A DNA stretch of 64,000 nt from positions 1 through 64,000 of the forward strand of contig JBFMHP010000023.1 of NCBI GenBank assembly GCA_040752855.1, read 5' to 3'. This document shows positions 35,817-44,331 of this stretch, piece after piece (positions within the stretch are counted from its first letter, which is position 1; every line of letters begins with the position of its first letter). The DNA is from JBFMHP01 sp040752855 (GTDB lineage Bacteria; Pseudomonadota; Gammaproteobacteria; RBG-16-57-12). The notes under the pieces are model-generated. The model worked only from the letters and a program-made list of their open reading frames with translations. It did not search any database and was not told the origin of the DNA. The position numbers and the translations under genes were made by a program.

Positions 35817-36944
35817 ATGGCCATCCTCCCCACCCACAAGACAACCCGCGTGATCGTCGGCATGTCCGGCGGCGTCGACTCGTCGGTCTGCGCGCTGCTC
35901 CTGCTCCAGCAGCACTACAGCGTGCAGGGGCTGTTCATGAAGAACTGGGAAGATGAGGATGAAGGCGCGTATTGCGACGCCGAGCGCGATTTCATCGACG
36001 TAAAGAAAATCTGCAAGGCGCTGGAAATCCCGCTCTATCCGCGCAACTTCGTTAAGGAATACTGGGACAACGTGTTCCAATATTTTCTAAACGAATACCG
36101 TGCCGGGCGCACGCCCAATCCCGATGTGATGTGCAACAAGGAAATCAAGTTCAAGGTCTTCCTCGAACATGCGATGGCGCTCGGCGCCGATTACATCGCC
36201 ACCGGCCACTACGCGGGCACCGAACTGCGCGACGGTCTCCATCGCCTGCTCAAGGCCAAAGATCACAATAAAGACCAGACCTATTTTCTCTACACCCTCG
36301 GGCAATACGAGTTGTCGAAGACGATGTTCCCGCTGTATCAGCTGGATAAGCCCGAGGTACGCCGCCTCGCCGAGCAGGCCGGTTTTGCCAACGCCGCAAA
36401 AAAGGACAGCACCGGTATCTGCTTTATCGGCGAGCAAAACTTCCGCGATTTCCTGAGCCGCTATCTGCCGGCACAGCCGGGCGCGATGCGCACGCCGGAA
36501 GGCGATAGCATGGGTACTCACCAAGGATTGATGTATTACACGTTGGGACAACGCCAGGGCCTGGGCATCGGCGGGCAACACGAAGGCAGTGGCGAGCCGT
36601 GGTTTGTCGTAGGCAAGGATCTGGCCAGTAACACGCTGATCGTCGCGCAAGGCCACGATCATCCGTGGCTCTTCAGCACCACGCTTGAAGCCGGCCAGTT
36701 GCACTGGGTCTGCGGCACTCCGCCGGCGCTGCCGCTGCGCTGTACCGCCAAGACCCGCTACCGGCAGGCGGAACAGGCGGCCGTCATCACGCGCATCGTC
36801 GACGGCATCGCGTACGTCGAATTTGAGCAGCCGCAACGCGCGGTCACGCCGGGGCAATCTGTGGTGTTTTATCGAGGGGATGAATGCCTGGGCGGCGGCA
36901 TCATCGAGAGTTCGAATGCGCCGTCCGTGCGGCATGTCGCTTAA
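35817..36944 (+). CDS. mnmA: tRNA-specific 2-thiouridylase MnmA
   Basis: Adds sulfur to U34 of glutamate, glutamine and lysine tRNAs using sulfur relayed by the Tus system. The 375-residue protein has the PP-loop VGMSGGVDSSV, the catalytic Cys pair in NPDVMCNKEIKF and STGICFIGE, and GHYAG and DQTYFL motifs. The ATG at 35817 with TAGG upstream is preferred; 35790 is a possible alternative. It forms an operon with hflD (12-base gap), the usual gammaproteobacterial order. The tusA-like gene at 57109 may serve elsewhere. Confidence 0.95.
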   Translation: MAILPTHKTTRVIVGMSGGVDSSVCALLLLQQHYSVQGLFMKNWEDEDEGAYCDAERDFIDVKKICKALEIPLYPRNFVKEYWDNVFQYFLNEYRAGRTPNPDVMCNKEIKFKVFLEHAMALGADYIATGHYAGTELRDGLHRLLKAKDHNKDQTYFLYTLGQYELSKTMFPLYQLDKPEVRRLAEQAGFANAAKKDSTGICFIGEQNFRDFLSRYLPAQPGAMRTPEGDSMGTHQGLMYYTLGQRQGLGIGGQHEGSGEPWFVVGKDLASNTLIVAQGHDHPWLFSTTLEAGQLHWVCGTPPALPLRCTAKTRYRQAEQAAVITRIVDGIAYVEFEQPQRAVTPGQSVVFYRGDECLGGGIIESSNAPSVRHVA

Positions 36945-36956
36945 AGAGGTAATCCA

Positions 36957-37586
36957 GTGCAACACACACTTGAAGAACGCGTCCTCGCCTTCGCCGGCAT
37001 CGTACAGGCCTGCAAGCTGGTGCAACAGGTCGCCCGCACCGGGCGCGCCGATCCGTCTGCCTATCAGGCCTCGATCAACAGCCTGTTGATTACCGATGCG
37101 GAGCGCTCCGAGGATATCTACGGGGGACTTGCCGGCGTGGCCCTGGGCCTGCGCGAACTGATCGCCCGATTTTCCGGCGCGCAGCAGCATGACATGGAGA
37201 TCACCCAGTATCTGCTCAGCCTGCTGCACCTGGAACGCAAGCTGGTCAAGCAACCACAGTACATGCAGCGGATCAGCGAAGGCATCGATCAGGCGCGCAT
37301 CCAGTCGACCCACTTCGAGCCCCTGCACCGCAATGTGATCGCGAATCTGGCCGGGCTTTATAAAGATACCGTCAGCCAGATTCCGCCCAAGATCATGGTC
37401 AGCGGCGAGCACGGCCATCTTCAGTCTTCGGAGAACGCCGACAAGGTGCGCGCCCTGCTGCTGGCCGCCATCCGCTCGGCCATTCTCTGGCGGCAATGCG
37501 GCGGGACGCGCTGGCAGATCCTGTTTCAGCGCAAGAAGATGATCGCTGCCGCGAATCAATTATTGAATCGGATACACGCCGCATAG
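36957..37586 (+). CDS. hflD: High-frequency lysogenisation protein HflD
   Basis: Peripheral membrane protein of 209 residues, all helical. In E. coli it binds phage lambda CII; its normal cellular role is not settled. Family features include the opening LEERVLAFAGIVQACKLVQQ and the stretch EDIYGGLAGVALGLRELI. It starts with GTG at 36957, preceded by GAGG. Directly after mnmA, which is diagnostic context. It is followed by a REP pair. Confidence 0.92.
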   Translation: MQHTLEERVLAFAGIVQACKLVQQVARTGRADPSAYQASINSLLITDAERSEDIYGGLAGVALGLRELIARFSGAQQHDMEITQYLLSLLHLERKLVKQPQYMQRISEGIDQARIQSTHFEPLHRNVIANLAGLYKDTVSQIPPKIMVSGEHGHLQSSENADKVRALLLAAIRSAILWRQCGGTRWQILFQRKKMIAAANQLLNRIHAA

Positions 37587-37591
37587 CCGAT

Positions 37592-37674
37592 TGCCGGCAA
37601 CGTTGGCGCTTATGCCGGCCTACGCCATTCCTGCAAGCGACGTAGGCCGGGATAAGGCGCAGCCGTTCCCGGCA
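37592..37674. repeat. Pair of inverted REP elements (BIME-like)
   Basis: Two palindromes with a GTAG head point towards each other. The left one (37592-37623, head on the minus strand) has arms GCCGGCA/TGCCGGC. The right one (37642-37674, plus) reads GTAGGCCGGGATAAGG with arms GCCGGGA/TCCCGGC. They resemble E. coli REP sequences closely (GTAGGCCGGATAAGGCG type). They sit between the convergent hflD and TPR-protein genes. Confidence 0.75.
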
Positions 37675-37680
37675 CATCGT

Positions 37681-39513
37681 TTATCGCCGCGCGCACGTTC
37701 CATCCGAGCGCTGAAAATCAACGCCCATCAACTGCCGCCCCTGCGCAATCAGCGCAGGACTCTTTGCCAGCGTGAAAAACTGCTGCCACTCGGCGTAGGC
37801 GGCATTACATTGACCTGAACGCGCCAAGGCGATGGCCAGGTTGCGTGAATACTCGGCCGACCAGGGCGCCATGGCCTTGGCCTGTCTGAACAAGGTCACG
37901 GCCTGCCGATACGAGGCGGACGGGTCGATGCCTTCATCCCCCTTGCGCAAATACAGCACGCCGAAATTGGCCGGCCAGGAGTGTGTCGTCTTCCCGGCTT
38001 GAAAGGCCGCGAGGAAATAACGCTCGGCCTCCGCCACCGTTCCGCGATTGGTCAGAATGATACCCATCGTCTCCAGGGCCGCGCTGTTGTTCGGATCGAG
38101 CCGCAGCGCGCGCTGCGCCGGTTCAAGCGCGAGATCCTGGCGGTTCAGATTCACGTATTGCCGCGCCAGATTTGACCACGCCCGGGCGGAATTCGGCGCG
38201 TGTTCTGCAGAGTTTTGTACCAAGCTCAGCACACTGCTCCAGACCGGCACACGCTGCTGGGTGGCGATCACCAGTCCCACGATGATCACCGCCGCGATCG
38301 CCGCCACCGCAAGCCCGCCGTACCGGAATCGGCCGGAAAGCCACAGCAAGCCGCAGCCCAGCAGTCCGGTCACGCCAAGCAGAGGGACATACATCCGATG
38401 CTCGAACACCATTTCCAGCGAGATGAAGCTGCTCTCCACCACCAAGGTGAGCGGCACCCAGAGCAGCAAAACTCCGTACAGGCGCCCCGCGCGCCGGCTC
38501 AGCAGCCACAGCCCGCCGGCGATCCAGCCGAGCAGGCCGAGCCAGGCAAACGCGGCGCTGATGGGTTGGAACAACGCGGTTGAAATGACAAAGTCGTGTT
38601 CCAGCGAGAACCGCCCCGGCAGCGGCCAGAGCACTTGGGACAGATAAAAGGCGATCACGCTGGGCTGCGTCAGCACGCGCTGCCAGAGGGTGAAGTCGCG
38701 TTGCTCGTAACCCTGACTGACGAAGTCATAGACCGGCCCGATCTCTAACACGATACTCAGCAACGCCAAGGCACCCAGGGCCAGCGGCACCCCGATGATG
38801 AATTTATCGGCCGTGCTTCGGATCAGCGCTTGTCCGTGACGAACCAGTCCGTATTCGGCCAGGAGGATCAGCAACGGAGTAATCCAGGCATTCTCCTTGG
38901 AGAGCGCCCCGAGCGCGAAGCTCACGGCACATCCCGCGAAAAACAGCACGCGCGATAAAAGAGATTGCGCCGAACGCCCCAGCACATACAGCAACACCGC
39001 CAGCAGCATGAACAACGCGGCCAGCGAGGCCATGCGCTGCACGATGTAGGTCACGGCCTGGACTTGGATCGGATGCGCGGCCCAGACCAGAGCACCGACC
39101 GTCGCCACCGCCAGCGCAGCACCGCGCCACCCGGGGGCGAGGCGTATCAACACCTGGTAGAGCAAGGCCAACACCAACACGGCGTTGATGAGATGGATGA
39201 GGATATTGGTGATCTGAAACGCCCGGGGATCGCCGCCGCCGCGCCACCAGTCGAAGGCGAAGGTCACGCTCGGCAGCGGGCGCGGGGCGTGATAGGCATT
39301 GGCACCGGCCTGCAACAGATTGGCGAGACTCGGTTCGGTGATGTGGATCGGCGGGTGCTCGACGATGCTGAAACGATCATCGAAATGAAAGACGTTTTTC
39401 GGCGCCTCCCAGTATGAGGCGATGGTCACCAGTGTGATACTGCATACCGCCAGTAGCCAACCTAGCCACATGGGCACCGCGCTGAATCGTGTCATGACAT
39501 TCATCATCGACAA
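37681..39513 (-). CDS. Multi-pass membrane protein with C-terminal TPR repeats (TMTC/PMT-like)
   Basis: A 610-residue membrane protein. It has about ten predicted helices in the first 430 residues, then a soluble tail of tetratricopeptide repeats (about 445-590; NSARAWSNLARQYVNLNRQD and NSAALETMGIILTNRGT). The first periplasmic loop has FHFDDRFSI, with the acidic pair seen in GT-C glycosyltransferase-like proteins, and RPLPSVTFAFDWW. The layout is that of bacterial relatives of TMTC O-mannosyltransferases; activity is not demonstrated by sequence. A pair of possible starts lies at 39513 and a few codons in. Single gene. Confidence 0.75.
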   Translation of the reverse strand: MSMMNVMTRFSAVPMWLGWLLAVCSITLVTIASYWEAPKNVFHFDDRFSIVEHPPIHITEPSLANLLQAGANAYHAPRPLPSVTFAFDWWRGGGDPRAFQITNILIHLINAVLVLALLYQVLIRLAPGWRGAALAVATVGALVWAAHPIQVQAVTYIVQRMASLAALFMLLAVLLYVLGRSAQSLLSRVLFFAGCAVSFALGALSKENAWITPLLILLAEYGLVRHGQALIRSTADKFIIGVPLALGALALLSIVLEIGPVYDFVSQGYEQRDFTLWQRVLTQPSVIAFYLSQVLWPLPGRFSLEHDFVISTALFQPISAAFAWLGLLGWIAGGLWLLSRRAGRLYGVLLLWVPLTLVVESSFISLEMVFEHRMYVPLLGVTGLLGCGLLWLSGRFRYGGLAVAAIAAVIIVGLVIATQQRVPVWSSVLSLVQNSAEHAPNSARAWSNLARQYVNLNRQDLALEPAQRALRLDPNNSAALETMGIILTNRGTVAEAERYFLAAFQAGKTTHSWPANFGVLYLRKGDEGIDPSASYRQAVTLFRQAKAMAPWSAEYSRNLAIALARSGQCNAAYAEWQQFFTLAKSPALIAQGRQLMGVDFQRSDGTCARR

Positions 39514-39541
39514 AGCGCCGGTTGCATGGAATCGTCAAGTA

Positions 39542-39570
39542 AGGTGGGCACGAAAGGCGTGCCCGCCCTA
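39542..39570 (-). repeat. REP-like palindrome with GTAG head
   Basis: On the minus strand the element begins GTAGGGCGGGCACG and closes with CGTGCCCACC. The stem is GGGCACG/CGTGCCC (39545-39551 with 39557-39563), loop AAAGG. A C-run/G-run inverted repeat (39576-39582 with 39604-39610) follows. Both lie in the 108-base acnB to TPR-protein gap. Confidence 0.55.
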
Positions 39571-39621
39571 CGAAATCTCCCCCACCACCGCCCTCCTCCG
39601 TCAAGGGGGAGGGAAATGCGC

Positions 39622-42180
39622 TTACGCAGCCGCAATCGGAATCACCTTGGCCGCCGTCTTCTTGTACTCCTCGATCTGATGGAAGTTGAGGTAGCGATAG
39701 ACATCGGCGGCCAGCGGTGCGATGTGGTTGACGGCCGCTTGATACTCGGCCGGGCTCGGGATCTTGCCCAGCTGGGCGCAGACCGCCGCCAGCTCGGCGG
39801 AGCCGAGATAGACGCGCGCATTCTTGCCCATGCGATTGGGGAAGTTGCGCGTCGAGGTCGAAAACACCGTCGCGCCATCGGCCACGCGCGCCTGGTTACC
39901 CATGCACAGTGAGCAGCCCGGCATCTCGGTACGCGCGCCGGCGGCGCCGAAGATGCTGTAATAACCCTCTTCGGTGAGCTGATGCTGATCCATGCGCGTC
40001 GGCGGCGCGATCCACAGGCGTGTGGGTACGGCACCCTTGCCTTCCAGCACCTTGCCGGCGGCGCGGTAATGGCCGATGTTGGTCATACAGGAGCCGATGA
40101 ACACCTCGTCGATCTTATCCCCAGCCACCGCGGAGAGCAGCTTCACGTCATCCGGATCGTTGGGACAGGCCACGATCGGCTCCTTGATCTGGTTGAGGTC
40201 GATGTCGATGACGGCGGCGTATTCGGCATCGGCATCCGGTTCGAGCAGCACCGGGTTGGCCAGCCACTGCTCCATCGCGGCGATGCGTCGGCTCAAGGTG
40301 CGCTGGTCTTCGTAACCGTTGGCGATCATCCACTTCATCAACGTAATGTTCGATTGCAGATACTCGATGATCGGTTCCTTGTTCAGGCGCACAGTGCACG
40401 CAGCGGCACTACGTTCGGCCGAGGCATCAGAGAGTTCAAACGCCTGCTCGACCTTGAGATCCGGCAGGCCTTCAATCTCCAGGATGCGCCCGGAGAAGAT
40501 GTTCTTCTTGCCTTCTTTGGCGACCGTGAGCAACCCCTGTTGGATCGCCACATACGGAATGGCGTTGACCAGATCGCGCAGGGTCACGCCAGGCTGCATC
40601 GTGCCCTTGAAGCGCACCAGCACGGATTCCGGCATATCGAGCGGCATCACACCCAAGGCGGCGGCGAAGGCCACCAGCCCGGAGCCGGCCGGGAAGCTGA
40701 TACCGATCGGGAAGCGCGTGTGCGAATCGCCGCCGGTGCCGACGGTATCCGGCAGCAACAAGCGGTTGAGCCAGGAGTGGATGACGCCGTCACCCGGACG
40801 CAGCGACACCCCGCCGCGCGTGGTGATGAATTCCGGCAGGCTGTGTTGCAGCTTGATGTCGACCGGCTTGGGATAGGCCGCGGTGTGGCAGAAGCTCTGC
40901 ATCACCAGATCGGCGGAGAAGCCCAGGCACGCGAGTTCCTTCAGCTCGTCGCGCGTCATTGCGCCGGTGGTGTCCTGCGAGCCGACCGTGGTCATGCGCG
41001 GCTCGCAATACGTGCCGGGGCGGATGCCCGTCACGCCGCAGGCCTGGCCGACCATCTTCTGCGCCAGACTGAAGCCCTTGCCGGTATCGGCTGGGGCCAC
41101 GGGACGCGCGAAAACAGTGGATGACTTGAGATTGAGCCCCTCGCGGGTCTTGTCGGTGAGTGAACGGCCGATGATCAGCGGGATACGCCCGCCGGCGCGC
41201 ACTTCATCCAGGATCGTCGTGGGCTTCAACTCGAAGGCGCTGATCACTTCACCAGCCTGGTTGGTGATCTTGCCGGCATACGGGTGGATGGTGATCACAT
41301 CACCCATCTTGAGTTTGCTCACGTCACACTCGATCGGCAGCGCGCCGGAGTCTTCCGCGGTATTGAAGAAGATCGGCGCGATCTTGCCGCCGATGACCAC
41401 ACCGCCCTGACGCTTGTTGGGCACGAACGGAATATCATCGCCCATGTGCCAGAGCACGGAATTGATCGCCGATTTACGCGATGAACCGGTGCCGACCACA
41501 TCGCCGACGAAGGCCAATGGGTGCCCCTTTTGCTTGAGCGCCGCGATCTTCTCCAGTGCGCCTTCCATGCGATTGATCAGCATCGCCTTGGCGTGCAGCG
41601 GGATGTCCGGGCGGCTCCAGGCCTCGGAGGCCGGGGAAAGATCATCGGTATTGGTCTCGCCATCGACTTTGAACACGGTGACCGTGATCTGCTCGGGCAG
41701 CTTCGCACGCGCGGTGAACCAATCGGCGTTGGCCCAGGCCTCGATGACCTGTTTGGCCTGCGCATTGGTCTTGGCCTTCGTCACCACATCATGATAGTTG
41801 TCGAAGATCAACAAGGTCTTGCTCAGGGCCGCGGCGGCGACTGCCCCCAACTTTCCATCATCCAACAGATCGATCAGCGGCTGGATGTTGTAACCGCCGA
41901 CCATGGTGCCCAGCAGCTCGGTGGCGCGCTTGGGATCGATCAACGCGCAGCGCGTCTTGCCCTTGGCGACATCGGCCAGAAACGCCGCCTTCACATAGGC
42001 GGCCTGATCCACACCCGGCGGCACGCGATTGGTCAACAGATCCAGCAGGAAATCCGTCTGGCCGGCAGGGGGATTTTTCAGTAACTCGACCAGCGCCGAG
42101 GTCTGCTCGGCATTCAGCGGCAGGGGCGGCAGGCCTTGGGCGGCGCGTTCGGCGGCGTGTGTGCGATAGGCTTCGATCAT
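39622..42180 (-). CDS. acnB: Aconitate hydratase B
   Basis: TCA-cycle aconitase of the AcnB type, interconverting citrate and isocitrate with a [4Fe-4S] cluster. The 852-residue length is right for AcnB. The N-terminal HEAT-like domain starts MIEAYRTHAAERAAQGLPPL. The swivel domain comes second (IMG-type GRSLTD), and the cluster ligands appear as SCMTNIGHYR and GCSLCMGNQ. Also visible is QDTTGAMTRDEL. The ATG at 42180 matches the family start; an upstream in-frame extension to 42270 is rejected. Divergent from purB. Confidence 0.96.
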   Translation of the reverse strand: MIEAYRTHAAERAAQGLPPLPLNAEQTSALVELLKNPPAGQTDFLLDLLTNRVPPGVDQAAYVKAAFLADVAKGKTRCALIDPKRATELLGTMVGGYNIQPLIDLLDDGKLGAVAAAALSKTLLIFDNYHDVVTKAKTNAQAKQVIEAWANADWFTARAKLPEQITVTVFKVDGETNTDDLSPASEAWSRPDIPLHAKAMLINRMEGALEKIAALKQKGHPLAFVGDVVGTGSSRKSAINSVLWHMGDDIPFVPNKRQGGVVIGGKIAPIFFNTAEDSGALPIECDVSKLKMGDVITIHPYAGKITNQAGEVISAFELKPTTILDEVRAGGRIPLIIGRSLTDKTREGLNLKSSTVFARPVAPADTGKGFSLAQKMVGQACGVTGIRPGTYCEPRMTTVGSQDTTGAMTRDELKELACLGFSADLVMQSFCHTAAYPKPVDIKLQHSLPEFITTRGGVSLRPGDGVIHSWLNRLLLPDTVGTGGDSHTRFPIGISFPAGSGLVAFAAALGVMPLDMPESVLVRFKGTMQPGVTLRDLVNAIPYVAIQQGLLTVAKEGKKNIFSGRILEIEGLPDLKVEQAFELSDASAERSAAACTVRLNKEPIIEYLQSNITLMKWMIANGYEDQRTLSRRIAAMEQWLANPVLLEPDADAEYAAVIDIDLNQIKEPIVACPNDPDDVKLLSAVAGDKIDEVFIGSCMTNIGHYRAAGKVLEGKGAVPTRLWIAPPTRMDQHQLTEEGYYSIFGAAGARTEMPGCSLCMGNQARVADGATVFSTSTRNFPNRMGKNARVYLGSAELAAVCAQLGKIPSPAEYQAAVNHIAPLAADVYRYLNFHQIEEYKKTAAKVIPIAAA

Positions 42181-42331
42181 TCCGGATACACCTTGTTGGA
42201 TTGTTGTGACGTAGTTGCGCGGTATTCTAACCGATTCGGTGGGATTATGCCCGCGCTTCGGGATACGCATGGGCGGTCAACTGTAGTATGATTTGCCGCC
42301 TCACCATGACCAAGCAGACTGCGGAGCACGC

Positions 42332-43699
42332 ATGAAACTGAATGAACTGACCGCCATCTCCCCGATCGATGGCCGCTACGGCAACAAGACCACCGATCTT
42401 CGTCCGATCTTCAGTGAATATGGCCTGATCCGCCACCGCGTGCTGGTCGAGGTCCGCTGGCTGCAGCACCTCGCGAAGATCGCTGCCATCCCGGAAGTGC
42501 CCCGCTTCAGTGAACATGCCACCAATCTGCTGAACGCCATCGTCGACAACTTCTCGGTCGAGGACGCGCAGCGCGTGAAGAACATCGAGAAGGTCACCAA
42601 CCACGACGTCAAGGCGGTGGAATATTTCCTCAAGGAGAAGATCGCCGGCAATGCCGAGCTGGAAGCGGTAAGCGAATTCATCCACTTCGCCTGCACCTCC
42701 GAAGACATCAACAATCTCTCCTACGCCCTGATGCTGCGCGAAGGCCGCAATCAGGTATTGTTGCCGATGGCCGATCAGGTCATCGAGGCCATCAGCCGCC
42801 TCGCCCACGATCACGCCGCCGTGCCCATGCTCTCCCGCACCCACGGCCAGACCGCCTCACCCACCACGGTCGGCAAGGAAATGGCCAATGTCGCCTATCG
42901 GCTCAAGCGCCAGCGCGCGCAGCTCGCTGCCGTCGAGATCCTGGGCAAGATCAATGGCGCCGTGGGCAACTATAACGCCCATCTCGCCGCCTATCCCGAG
43001 CTCGACTGGAGCAAGATCGCCCAGGATTTCGTCACCTCGCTCGGGCTGGAGTGGAATCCCTACACCATCCAGATCGAACCGCATGACTACATCGCCGAGC
43101 TGTTCCAAGCCCTGTCGCGGTTCAACACCATCCTGATCGACTTCGATCGTGATGTCTGGGGTTACATCTCGCTGGGATATTTCAAGCAGAAGACCGTTGC
43201 CGGCGAGATCGGCTCCTCAACCATGCCGCACAAGGTCAATCCCATCGACTTCGAAAACTCGGAGGGCAATCTTGGTCTCGCCAACGCCCTGTTCGAGCAC
43301 CTGAGCGCCAAGCTCCCGATCTCGCGCTGGCAGCGCGACCTCACCGACTCCACGGTCCTGCGCAATCTCGGCGTGGGCATCGCGCATTCGGTGCTTGCCT
43401 ATCAGGCCACCCTGAAGGGCATCAGCAAACTCGAGATCAACGAGCAACGTCTGCTCGAAGACCTGAACAACGCCTGGGAAGTCCTGGCCGAACCGGTGCA
43501 GACCGTCATGCGCCGCTACGGCATCGAAAAGCCCTACGAAAAGCTCAAGGAACTCACGCGCGGCCACGGCATCAATCAGGAGGCCATGCGCCGTTTCATC
43601 AACACCCTGGCCATTCCTGATGAGGCCAAACAACAATTACTGAAGCTTACCCCGGCCACCTATATCGGAAACGCCGCCGAGCAAGCCAAGAAACTATGA
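42332..43699 (+). CDS. purB: Adenylosuccinate lyase
   Basis: Catalyses two fumarate-releasing steps of purine synthesis (SAICAR and adenylosuccinate cleavage). The 455-residue protein opens with LTAISPIDGRYGNKT, has SRTHGQTASPTTVGKE, and the fumarase-superfamily signature SSTMPHKVNPIDFEN. The ATG at 42332 follows the family start; the frame from 42293 is longer than needed. Its stop overlaps a perfect palindrome CTATGACGTCATAG (43695-43708), which begins the regulatory region of the downstream small RNA candidates. Confidence 0.96.
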   Translation: MKLNELTAISPIDGRYGNKTTDLRPIFSEYGLIRHRVLVEVRWLQHLAKIAAIPEVPRFSEHATNLLNAIVDNFSVEDAQRVKNIEKVTNHDVKAVEYFLKEKIAGNAELEAVSEFIHFACTSEDINNLSYALMLREGRNQVLLPMADQVIEAISRLAHDHAAVPMLSRTHGQTASPTTVGKEMANVAYRLKRQRAQLAAVEILGKINGAVGNYNAHLAAYPELDWSKIAQDFVTSLGLEWNPYTIQIEPHDYIAELFQALSRFNTILIDFDRDVWGYISLGYFKQKTVAGEIGSSTMPHKVNPIDFENSEGNLGLANALFEHLSAKLPISRWQRDLTDSTVLRNLGVGIAHSVLAYQATLKGISKLEINEQRLLEDLNNAWEVLAEPVQTVMRRYGIEKPYEKLKELTRGHGINQEAMRRFINTLAIPDEAKQQLLKLTPATYIGNAAEQAKKL

Positions 43700-43738
43700 C
43701 GTCATAGGACCCTGGGACACGCCAAACACCATAATTTG

Positions 43739-43753
43739 TGACGTGTCTGGTCA
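43739..43753. promoter_or_regulatory. Candidate activator site upstream of sRNA 1
   Basis: TGACGTGTCTGGTCA is a TGAC/GTCA-ended imperfect palindrome, 77 bases upstream of the -24 GG of the first sigma54 promoter. Its partner TGACGTATCCCGTCA is at 44132-44146 upstream of the second promoter (12 of 15 identical). The distance fits an enhancer-binding protein site. Confidence 0.5.
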
Positions 43754-43828
43754 TAATCATCGTGATATAAAATGCTAGGCAGAGGCGGTCACACGCTCAA
43801 TTCCATGTTTTTAAACGATTAATTAAAC

Positions 43829-43844
43829 TGGCACGGCCCCTGCA
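43829..43844 (+). promoter_or_regulatory. Sigma54 promoter of sRNA 1
   Basis: TGGCACGGCCCCTGCA matches the sigma54 consensus TGGCACG-N4-TTGCA with one mismatch. The -24 GG is at 43830-43831 and the -12 GC at 43842-43843, with exactly 10 bases between. A TGTTTTTAAA element begins 24 bases upstream of the GG, as it also does at the second promoter. Start predicted near 43855. Confidence 0.7.
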
Positions 43845-43854
43845 ACACTAATAA

Positions 43855-43979
43855 TCGAAGAAGCAGGATTGAGGATCTGAAATTGCTTCGGCAACCATGG
43901 GGGTATCCTCTCCGGCTTCTTCACCTCTCTCCTCTCTTTGCAACTTTGAATTAGGGCGTCCTCGGACGCCCATTTTTTT
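43855..43979 (+). ncRNA. Candidate sigma54-dependent small RNA 1
   Basis: No credible coding frame. A transcript of about 125 bases is predicted. It opens with a long stem: GAAGAAGC (43857-43864) with GCTTCTTC (43915-43922), inner GAGGAT/ATCCTC, and an apical hairpin TTGC-TTCG-GCAA (43883-43894). A single-stranded CU-rich linker follows (43923-43940, ACCTCTCTCCTCTCTTTG), which could pair with Shine-Dalgarno sequences. The RNA ends in a textbook intrinsic terminator. The same architecture recurs at 44229-44331. It is not recognised as any family I know; Qrr, GlmY/Z and CrcZ do not fit. Confidence 0.65.
43954..43979 (+). terminator. Intrinsic terminator of sRNA 1
   Basis: GGGCGTC (43954-43960), loop CTCG, GACGCCC (43965-43971), then A and seven T. 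Confidence 0.85.
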
Positions 43980-44131
43980 ACAATAATTCAATTACATAAC
44001 TGATTGCATAACCCAAAATCCGTGAACCTGTTCAAGTCGTGAGCGCCTGATTGCTTCACAACACGCTACGGATTGGTATCACACGTTGAGTGCGGGACGG
44101 GTCACATTTCATGACTTGTTTTGTTACTTTA

Positions 44132-44146
44132 TGACGTATCCCGTCA
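44132..44146. promoter_or_regulatory. Candidate activator site upstream of sRNA 2
   Basis: TGACGTATCCCGTCA, the counterpart of 43739-43753, 58 bases upstream of the second -24 GG. The 19-base difference in distance between the two copies is close to two helical turns, which would keep the face of the DNA. A GGGACGGGTCA half-site-like word lies at 44094-44104; a similar GGGACACGCCA is at 43714-43724. Confidence 0.45.
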
Positions 44147-44202
44147 CTCTCTCAAAAACCCGCCAACTTCGTAATCGACTGTTTTTAAATAACTTCATCA
44201 GT

Positions 44203-44218
44203 TGGCATACCTTGTGCT
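44203..44218 (+). promoter_or_regulatory. Sigma54 promoter of sRNA 2
   Basis: TGGCATACCTTGTGCT, with GG at 44204-44205 and GC at 44216-44217, 10 bases apart as required. TGTTTTTAAA begins 24 bases upstream of the GG (44180), the same distance as in the first copy. Weaker consensus match than copy 1; supported mainly by the parallel with it. Confidence 0.6.
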
Positions 44219-44228
44219 CATACATAAA

Positions 44229-44331
44229 CCAGAAGAAGACGGATCTTGCTCCCGAATGGGATCTCTCTCTCCGACTTCTTCATCTCTCTCCTCCTCTCTC
44301 TTTCGGGCGTCTTCGGACGCCCGCTTTTTTT
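44229..44331 (+). ncRNA. Candidate sigma54-dependent small RNA 2
   Basis: About 103 bases. The 5' stem is GAAGAAG (44232-44238) with CTTCTTC (44275-44281), enclosing TCCC-GAAT-GGGA (44250-44261). Then comes a CU-rich linker with TCTCTCCTCCTCTCTCTTT (44283-44303) including the anti-Shine-Dalgarno word CCTCCT, and an intrinsic terminator. It parallels sRNA 1 in order, spacing and linker while the loops differ, which suggests a diverged tandem duplication. A 90-residue frame (44086-44358) crossing this region shows no protein-like features and is rejected. Confidence 0.62.
44304..44331 (+). terminator. Intrinsic terminator of sRNA 2
   Basis: CGGGCGTC (44304-44311), loop TTCG, GACGCCCG (44316-44323), then C and seven T. 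The stem is nearly the same as that of sRNA 1. Confidence 0.87.

Noticed and set aside
36087..37559. 490-residue frame antisense to mnmA and hflD
   Set aside because: Both sense genes are strongly conserved; the antisense frame only reflects GC-rich codon bias.
39982..41124. 380-residue frame antisense to acnB
   Set aside because: Shadow of the aconitase gene; no signal or domain pattern.
43855..44331. Identity of the RNAs as Qrr, GlmY/GlmZ, RsmY/RsmZ or CrcZ
   Set aside because: Sigma54 control fits some of these, but the Qrr core pairing region, the GlmZ pairing site, repeated GGA loops of Rsm RNAs and the AAYAANAA repeats of CrcZ are not seen.
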